Below, one piece after another: positions 58,382-64,000 of a stretch of DNA of 64,000 bases. Each line of letters begins with the position of its first letter. Positions within the stretch are counted from its first letter, which is position 1. The stretch is from UBA5009 sp038043185 (GTDB lineage: Bacteria; Bdellovibrionota; Bdellovibrionia; Bdellovibrionales; Bdellovibrionaceae): NCBI GenBank assembly GCA_038043185.1, contig JBBTCO010000055.1, positions 1 through 64,000 on the forward strand. Direction: 5' to 3'. A model generated the notes under the pieces. That model saw only the letters and a program-made list of their open reading frames with translations. It was not told the DNA's origin and searched no databases. The position numbers and the translations under genes were made by a program.

Positions 58382-61300
58382 TTAAATTAATTTAAGCAGG
58401 TAGTTAAGTTCTTCGTAAACCGAAGACCAAGTGATATTGTTCATCCGAATATTGAGTCGGTTGTCAGGAGTGATCGAGTATTTTTTATTTTCTCGCATTG
58501 CCAACTGGATGACTGTTTCGGTTTTGAGTTTTGTTTTTTCTGTAAAGACCAAGGAAATTGTCTTCACACCGGCACTGACATCTCTTACACCCATGTCTTT
58601 GCATTGACGACGAATCAACATCAAACCCATTAAGTTGATGATTGGATCAGGAATTGGACCGAACTGATCTTTCAACTCATCTTCAATTTTTTCCAGATCA
58701 GATTCAGATTTAATTTCTGCAAGAGCTTTATAATAACTAAGACGAATGCGAATATCTGCAATGTACGCCTCAGGGATCATGGCCGGCACTCGTAAATTAA
58801 TCTCTGGATCCAGATCGTAATCATCAGTGGGCTCGCCGCGAATTTCGTGAAGGGCCTCATTCAACAAATCTGTATAGAGCTCGTATCCGACGCTACTGAT
58901 ATGACCGGATTGTTCTTCGCCCAAAATGTTTCCAGCACCACGAAGTTCAAGATCGTATTGTGCGATTTTAATTCCGCTTCCAAGAGCGGTGTTTTCTTGA
59001 ATGACTTTTAAACGCTCAAGCGTTTCTTTGTCTAATTTTTTTTGTCGGGGCAAAATGAGGTAGCAATAAGCACGCTGTTTAGAACGACCCACTCTGCCAC
59101 GCAATTGATAGAGCTGACTGACCCCAAAAAGCTGGGCCTGATCGATAAACATCGTATTGGCCCTGGAAACATCCATTCCAGACTCCACAATTGCAGTGCA
59201 AATCAAAACATCAATTTCATGATGAAAGAAAGCAAGCATCGTTTTTTCCAGCTCTTCTTCTTCCATTTGTCCATGAGCAACTTTGATTCTTGCATCGGGT
59301 ACGATTTGTCGAATTTCATCAGCAAGCCCATAAATGGATTGCACACGATTATGGATAAAATAAACCTGTCCACCTCGATGAATTTCTGAAGTTATGGCTT
59401 TTCGAATAGCCTCTGGATCAAATTTGCAAATAAAAGTTCGCGTTGGCAAGCGATCCACCGGCGCGGTGTTGATAAGACTTAAATCGCGAACACCGTATAA
59501 ACTCATGTTGAGTGTGCGGGGAATTGGTGTCGCTGATAAAGTTAAAGTATCCACACTGGTTTTGAGTTTTTTAATTTTTTCTTTATGGGTAACGCCAAAT
59601 TTTTGTTCTTCGTCAATTATCAATAAACCTAAATTATTAAAAACGATATCTTTTGAAAGCAGGCGATGAGTTCCGATTAAAATATTAACTCGACCATCTT
59701 TTAAGCCCGTCAAAGTTTTTTTAGCTTGAGCCGTACTGACAAAACGATTTAGAACCTCAATGTTTATTGGCCAGCCTGAAAAACGTTTGCGTAAGGTTTC
59801 GACGTGTTGAAAAGTTAAAACAGTGGTCGGCGCAAGAATTGCGACTTGTTTTTGATTTTGCACGGCTATGAATGCGGCTCGCATGGCTACTTCTGTTTTT
59901 CCAAAACCAACATCCCCACAAATTAAACGATCCATTGGTTTTGTCGACAAAAGGTCTTTTGTTAAATCGTTAATTGCGCGAATCTGATCCTCGGTTTCAA
60001 CATAAGGAAAAGCAGATTCAAACTTAAGCATATCGGACTGAGGAACTTGAAATGCTGGGCGATGAAGTTCGGCCCGCTTTGCATAAAGCATTAAAAGATC
60101 ATGAGCGACTTCCTTCAGATGGGATTTTACTTTGCTCTTTGCCTTTTCCCAACCGGGTCCGCCGAGCCGATCAAGCGCAATGGTGGCGCTGGCTCCAGCA
60201 TACTTTTGCAGTTGTCCAACTCGGTAAACAGGAAGATAAAGGCGGTCTTTGTCTTTGTAAGAAAGTTGAATGAATTCATTTTCAACACCACTGATAGGCA
60301 TGACCTTAAGACCTTCATATTGACCAATGCCGTGTTTAACGTGAACGACAAGATCACCCGGCTTTAAATCTCCGAAACTTAATCGTTTCGCTTGAGATTG
60401 GAAATCTTCGGAAGCCTTTCGTTCGCGTAGCCGATCTTTTTTTCCGAAAAAATCAGATTCATTCAAAAAAATCACACGCTCTTCATCAAGACGCAAACTT
60501 TCGCTTAAGTGACGAGGGATCAGATGAATCAAGGCGTGGTCAGAGTCTTGCTCAATAAGCCAAGAGTCCCAGCGAAAATCAGTTACCTCTGCTTTTGCGA
60601 CCCGAAAGTCCATTCGCTCTAGAAGTAAACGCAGACGTTCAATTTGTGAGGAGCTTTTAATTGCTATAAAAATTCTATAGGGATGCTCTTTCCAAGCCAG
60701 AAGTTTTGTTTTAATGCTCGTAAGCCAAGTTTCACTGCCAAAACTCGAAGACAAAGTTAAATTCGAAAGGTCTGTTGTGCTTAAAGTTCGATAATGAATG
60801 TGGGATTCGGCGGCTTTATTTTCATCTAAAAAATCCAAATCAGAGAACTCAAGTTTTCTTCCACCTTCGGGTAAGGAAATTTTTTCCAAAGGTAAAAAGA
60901 AATCCTCCATAGCCGGTCGCAAAGGTGTCGCCAAAGAATTTTCGTAAGAATTTTTAAGTTCGGCAAAAAAAGAATCATTGTTTTGAGTGAGATGCGTCGG
61001 ATCCAAGACCCAGACATTCAGGGGCGTCGAAAAAAACTCAATTGGCCAAGAGGGGTTTTTATAAAAAAATGGAAGCAAAAACTCGACACCTGGAAAATAA
61101 GTTTTTTGGATAACCTGGCGAAGCAGTTCTTCCCGCTCAAAAGAATCGACTGGGCGACCCTCTAAAGAATCGCGAAATTTTTTAACACAGGACTCATATT
61201 CGTTATCAAGATATAAAACCTCGCGAGCAGGAATAAGCAAAAAAGATTTTACTGTGTCCAAACTTCTTTGATCTGCAACGCTGAAGGTGCGAAGGCTTTC

Positions 61301-61921
61301 AATTTGATCGCCAAAAAGCTCGATACGAATAGGAACCGCGCCAGATGGAGAAAAAATATCCAAAATTCCACCGCGATAAGCAAATTGTCCGCGGTCCTCA
61401 ACCAGGGGTGAAGCTTCATAGCCAAGTTCGATTAAAAAACGGTGGATATTTTCAGGAAGCTCGTCGCCGACGCTCAGTCGGAGAGTTCTTTGGTTGAATA
61501 GGTGATAAGGCAAAGTTCGTTGTCCAAGGCCTTGAGCAGTGGCTAAAAATATTTGACCTTGAGCAGCTTCAACAGCGGCACTTAAAAAATTGAGGCGATC
61601 AAAACTAATATTTGGACTCGGAGAGAGGCCTTCGTATGGAAACACATCAAACTCGGGAAGAATGCAGGATTGCCTTTGCGGGTCAAAAAACTCAAGATGC
61701 TGCTGAAATTTGTAGCAATCAGCCAAATTGGGCAAAATAATTAGATGCGGCAAGTTGTTAATAACCCTTGAGCTGGATTGAGACAAAAAGAAAGCCAAGG
61801 ACAATAAGGAAGATCCGCCACTGATGTGGAGTTGAGAGTGCTTAGTTTCAAAAGTTCTTTGCAATAAACTTTCGAGTCGTGTGTGAGTTGATTCCAGAAT
61901 CATTTCAGTAGTGTTTACCAT
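58382..61921 (-). CDS. mfd: transcription-repair coupling factor Mfd
   Basis: 1179 residues, usual length. N-terminal UvrB-like module (about 1-350), RNA-polymerase interaction domain around KPGDLVVHVKHGIGQYEGL (about 515), translocase with Walker A GDVGFGKTEVAM (about 675), DEEQ motif in LLIIDEEQKFGV, GTHRLLS, TATPIPRTLNMSL and QLRGRVGRSKQRAY, then the TRCF C-terminal domain (YDLDPEINLRVPAMIPEAYI). Pushes stalled RNA polymerase off lesions and recruits UvrA. No clear ribosome site before the ATG; ATG 61903 is also possible. Confidence 0.97.
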   Translation of the reverse strand: MVNTTEMILESTHTRLESLLQRTFETKHSQLHISGGSSLLSLAFFLSQSSSRVINNLPHLIILPNLADCYKFQQHLEFFDPQRQSCILPEFDVFPYEGLSPSPNISFDRLNFLSAAVEAAQGQIFLATAQGLGQRTLPYHLFNQRTLRLSVGDELPENIHRFLIELGYEASPLVEDRGQFAYRGGILDIFSPSGAVPIRIELFGDQIESLRTFSVADQRSLDTVKSFLLIPAREVLYLDNEYESCVKKFRDSLEGRPVDSFEREELLRQVIQKTYFPGVEFLLPFFYKNPSWPIEFFSTPLNVWVLDPTHLTQNNDSFFAELKNSYENSLATPLRPAMEDFFLPLEKISLPEGGRKLEFSDLDFLDENKAAESHIHYRTLSTTDLSNLTLSSSFGSETWLTSIKTKLLAWKEHPYRIFIAIKSSSQIERLRLLLERMDFRVAKAEVTDFRWDSWLIEQDSDHALIHLIPRHLSESLRLDEERVIFLNESDFFGKKDRLRERKASEDFQSQAKRLSFGDLKPGDLVVHVKHGIGQYEGLKVMPISGVENEFIQLSYKDKDRLYLPVYRVGQLQKYAGASATIALDRLGGPGWEKAKSKVKSHLKEVAHDLLMLYAKRAELHRPAFQVPQSDMLKFESAFPYVETEDQIRAINDLTKDLLSTKPMDRLICGDVGFGKTEVAMRAAFIAVQNQKQVAILAPTTVLTFQHVETLRKRFSGWPINIEVLNRFVSTAQAKKTLTGLKDGRVNILIGTHRLLSKDIVFNNLGLLIIDEEQKFGVTHKEKIKKLKTSVDTLTLSATPIPRTLNMSLYGVRDLSLINTAPVDRLPTRTFICKFDPEAIRKAITSEIHRGGQVYFIHNRVQSIYGLADEIRQIVPDARIKVAHGQMEEEELEKTMLAFFHHEIDVLICTAIVESGMDVSRANTMFIDQAQLFGVSQLYQLRGRVGRSKQRAYCYLILPRQKKLDKETLERLKVIQENTALGSGIKIAQYDLELRGAGNILGEEQSGHISSVGYELYTDLLNEALHEIRGEPTDDYDLDPEINLRVPAMIPEAYIADIRIRLSYYKALAEIKSESDLEKIEDELKDQFGPIPDPIINLMGLMLIRRQCKDMGVRDVSAGVKTISLVFTEKTKLKTETVIQLAMRENKKYSITPDNRLNIRMNNITWSSVYEELNYLLKLI

Positions 61922-61986
61922 TTATATTTCTTGGAATTCAATCTCTGGATGAGTATAACTAAATGATTCAAGACAAGAATTTCATA

Positions 61987-61993
61987 AAGGAGG
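61987..61993 (+). promoter_or_regulatory. strong Shine-Dalgarno deciding the nuoA start
   Basis: AAGGAGG five bases before GTG 61999. The in-frame ATG at 61963 has no comparable site, so the GTG start is preferred. Confidence 0.6.
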
Positions 61994-61998
61994 CCGAT

Positions 61999-62370
61999 GT
62001 GCCTTTGGGTGGAGTCATTTTTTTAGCGGTTTTTATAGCCATATTTGGCTATATTCTTATTTTACTTGCCCGTTTTATTGGCGGTCGTAGAAAAAACAAT
62101 TCAAGCATCAAAAGAGATGTCTACGAGTGCGGAATTCCTGGGCAAGAAAAAAAAGACACTAAGGTTTCCGTCAAATTTTACCTGACAGCCATTTTGTTTA
62201 TCCTCTTTGATATCGAAATTATTTTTCTTTATCCATGGAGCCTGACCTTTCGAGAGTTTATTAGCTCTGGTTCTGGAGGTCCGATTTTTTTCAGCATGAT
62301 GATTTTCTTGGGAATTTTCATCTTTGGGCTTTTTTGGGAAGTGAAATCGAAAGCTTTGGAGTGGCACTAA
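61999..62370 (+). CDS. nuoA: NADH-quinone oxidoreductase subunit A
   Basis: 123 residues. Three membrane helices; the conserved loop DVYECGIPGQEKKDTKVSVKF carries the Cys that becomes exposed in deactive Complex I, and FDIEIIFLYPWSL is the family signature in helix two. GTG 61999 is preferred for its AAGGAGG site; ATG 61963 would add 12 hydrophilic residues. The next gene is nuoH, not nuoB. Confidence 0.94.
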   Translation: MPLGGVIFLAVFIAIFGYILILLARFIGGRRKNNSSIKRDVYECGIPGQEKKDTKVSVKFYLTAILFILFDIEIIFLYPWSLTFREFISSGSGGPIFFSMMIFLGIFIFGLFWEVKSKALEWH

Positions 62371-63492
62371 ATGGGAAAAGATCTTTTTGAAATTTCGGTC
62401 AATGGCATAAAATTGATTTTGATCTTTTTAATGATGGTCCAAGCGGTCCCTATACTTGTATGGCTCGAGCGTCGCGGCTCTGCATTTATCCAAAATCGTT
62501 TCGGACCAAACCGCGTTGGGCCACTGGGGCTTGTTCAGCTTTTGGCAGATGCCGTAAAGTTTCTAAATAAAGAAGATTTTGCTCCAGATAAAGCGGTAAA
62601 AACCTTGTTTTATGCAGCTCCGATTTTTGCTCTCATTCCTGCAACGTTGGCTTTTTGTGCAATTCCAATGTCTGTCCCGCTAACGATCGGGGAATATACT
62701 TTCCGCATTCAAGGCTATGATATGAATATCGGAATTGTGTTTATTCTTGGCGTTTCTTCTTTGGCCGCCTACACGATTTTGATGGCTGGCTGGGGATCTG
62801 GAAATAAATTCTCTCTTTTAGGAGCCCTGCGCGCCAGCGCGCAGATCATCAGTTACGAGTTAGCCCTTGGTTTGTCGATTGTTGGCATCATTATGCTTTA
62901 TGGAACTTTTAACCTAACGGAAATGGTGAATGCTCAACAAGGGCTGTTGCAGTTCACAGCATTGGGGCACACTGTGCAGACTTCGTGGCTGCCCAATTGG
63001 GGAATTTTTTATCAACCGCTTGCTGCAATTATTTTTTTTGCGGCGACATTTGCGGAATCGAACCGACTGCCATTTGATTTGGCGGAAGGCGAAGCTGAGC
63101 TGGTTGCGGGCTTCCATGTCGAGTATGGCGGTTTCAAAATGCTGATGTTTTTCATTGGAGAATATGGCCACATGATGTTGGCGTCAGCTTTGATGGTCAC
63201 TTTCTTTTTTGGAGGCTATCTTATTCCTTATGCGACTCCAGAGACTGTGCACTCGTGGGTTCATGCTACGCTGATAGAATCGCCAGTTGGCGCCAATATT
63301 TTAACAACTCTTTTGCACTTTATTTCGTTCAATATAAAATTTGCGGTTTTTCTTTGGATATTTATTCAAGTTCGATGGACTCTTCCTCGATTTCGTTATG
63401 ATCAATTAATGGATTTGGGTTGGAAAACAATGTTGCCGTGGGCTTTGGGAAATACCATCGCAACAGCTGCAGTTATCTATTTCGTGGCGTAG
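62371..63492 (+). CDS. nuoH: NADH-quinone oxidoreductase subunit H
   Basis: 373 residues, about eight membrane helices. RRGSAFIQNRFGPNRVGPLG and LLADAVKFLNKEDFAPDKA near the N-terminus and FDLAEGEAELVAGFHVEYGG in the middle line the quinone chamber of Complex I. Begins immediately after the nuoA stop. The normal nuoB-G and nuoI genes are not between them. Confidence 0.97.
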   Translation: MGKDLFEISVNGIKLILIFLMMVQAVPILVWLERRGSAFIQNRFGPNRVGPLGLVQLLADAVKFLNKEDFAPDKAVKTLFYAAPIFALIPATLAFCAIPMSVPLTIGEYTFRIQGYDMNIGIVFILGVSSLAAYTILMAGWGSGNKFSLLGALRASAQIISYELALGLSIVGIIMLYGTFNLTEMVNAQQGLLQFTALGHTVQTSWLPNWGIFYQPLAAIIFFAATFAESNRLPFDLAEGEAELVAGFHVEYGGFKMLMFFIGEYGHMMLASALMVTFFFGGYLIPYATPETVHSWVHATLIESPVGANILTTLLHFISFNIKFAVFLWIFIQVRWTLPRFRYDQLMDLGWKTMLPWALGNTIATAAVIYFVA

Positions 63493-63500
63493 GAGGTTAG

Positions 63501-64000
63501 GTGACACCTGACATATTTCTTTTTTGGCTACTCACAATTGTGACCTTAGGCGGTGGCCTTGCTGTGATTTTAATGACCAATCCAATTTATTCAGCACTCG
63601 CCTTGGTTTTTACAATGGTGGGTATCGCTAGTTTTTTTATTACTTTAGGAGCCTATTTTATTGCCGGTGTTCAGCTTATTGTTTATGCCGGCGCAGTTAT
63701 GGTTTTGTTTGTAATGGTGCTGATGCTGTTCGATCTCAAAACAGAAATTGCCGCATTTACGCGAGGTCTTTTTACCGGAGCGCTTAAAATCTTTTCTGTT
63801 GGGGTCATGGGTGGGCTGATTGTTGGCGCCATTATGATGAGCGCAGGATCTTTAGATGAAAATATCGCGAAGGTAAACCCCGAAATCGAGGCCTCAATGA
63901 GTCCAGATGCGCCAACAAAACTTCTGGGGCAAGCCCTTTTTTCTCGGCATATTTTTGGTTTCGAAGCGCTGGGCGTGTTGCTTTTGGTGATTGCAGTTGG
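63501..64000 (+). CDS. nuoJ: NADH-quinone oxidoreductase subunit J, 3' part cut by window edge
   Basis: 166 codons visible from GTG 63501, with AGGAGGT 3 bases upstream. Family features: NPIYSALALVFTMVGIASFF and the conserved QLIVYAGAVMVLFVMVLMLF stretch containing the pi-bulge helix TM3, then further hydrophobic segments to the edge. nuoI, usually between H and J, is absent. Confidence 0.93.
   Translation, partial: MTPDIFLFWLLTIVTLGGGLAVILMTNPIYSALALVFTMVGIASFFITLGAYFIAGVQLIVYAGAVMVLFVMVLMLFDLKTEIAAFTRGLFTGALKIFSVGVMGGLIVGAIMMSAGSLDENIAKVNPEIEASMSPDAPTKLLGQALFSRHIFGFEALGVLLLVIAV

Noticed and set aside
1..64000. CRISPR arrays, rRNA or tRNA genes, insertion sequences, prophage
   Set aside because: No spaced repeats, no tRNA cloverleaf or rRNA-like segments, no transposase or integrase motifs; all gaps are under 300 bases and accounted for.

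Overview
The window looks like the chromosome-origin region of a Gram-negative bacterium of the Bdellovibrio group (Bdellovibrionota). This assignment is inference. It rests on the AT-leaning composition and the many periplasmic lipoproteins and outer-membrane foldases. It also rests on the gene order dnaA-dnaN-recF-gyrB-gyrA on one side and rpmH-rnpA-yidD-yidC-jag-mnmE-mnmG-rsmG-parA-parB-bactofilin-atpF'FHAGDC on the other, which agrees with what I remember of Bdellovibrio bacteriovorus. Nearly every base is coding, many genes overlap by 1-20 bases, and no intergenic stretch exceeds 300 bases. I see no rRNA, tRNA, insertion sequence, prophage or CRISPR array.

Layout. 1-4.5 kb, minus strand: ftsK, a TPR protein, an LptM-like lipoprotein, dapF and the start of dapA (cell division and lysine/peptidoglycan precursors). 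4.6-11.1 kb: queE, fis, dnaB and a small acidic protein on plus; rpsF, a DUF2232-like membrane protein and rplI on minus; then an FHA protein and an alpha/beta hydrolase on plus. 11.1-17.5 kb is the accessory part: an unrecognised 874-residue exported protein, a two-gene nucleotidyltransferase/ribbon-helix-helix module with its own strong promoter, a secreted subtilase and two small unknown proteins. 17.5-28.6 kb is central metabolism and envelope folding: sdhCAB (minus), etfBA, a DUF374 acyltransferase, three parvulin-type foldases ending in surA, pdxA and a phosphomannomutase/phosphoglucomutase (plus). 28.7-40 kb, minus: the FO genes atpZ-atpI-atpB-atpE, a TPR lipoprotein, gyrA, gyrB, recF, dnaN and dnaA. 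40.1-55.8 kb, plus: the rpmH to parAB block and the second ATP synthase cluster. 55.6-64 kb: nagZ (minus), an outer-membrane barrel protein (plus), mfd (minus) and the beginning of a Complex I cluster, nuoA-nuoH-nuoJ (plus, cut by the window end).

Replication and segregation signals can be read directly. Four DnaA boxes lie next to an AT-rich stretch between dnaA and dnaN (38281-38489), the likely oriC. Two perfect 16-base parS palindromes (TGTTCCACGTGGAACA) lie 0.6 kb apart beside parAB, and one of them contains the start codon of a lipoprotein gene.

No clearly new multi-gene system is evident; most of the window is conserved core. The best candidates for new biology are the nucleotidyltransferase/RHH pair (14.0-14.7 kb), the 874-residue exported protein, a 73-residue protein ending in a possible sliding-clamp-binding peptide, the LptM-like protein upstream of dapF, and the atpC/nagZ antisense overlap. 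The unusual splitting of the ATP synthase and Complex I gene sets is also worth attention.
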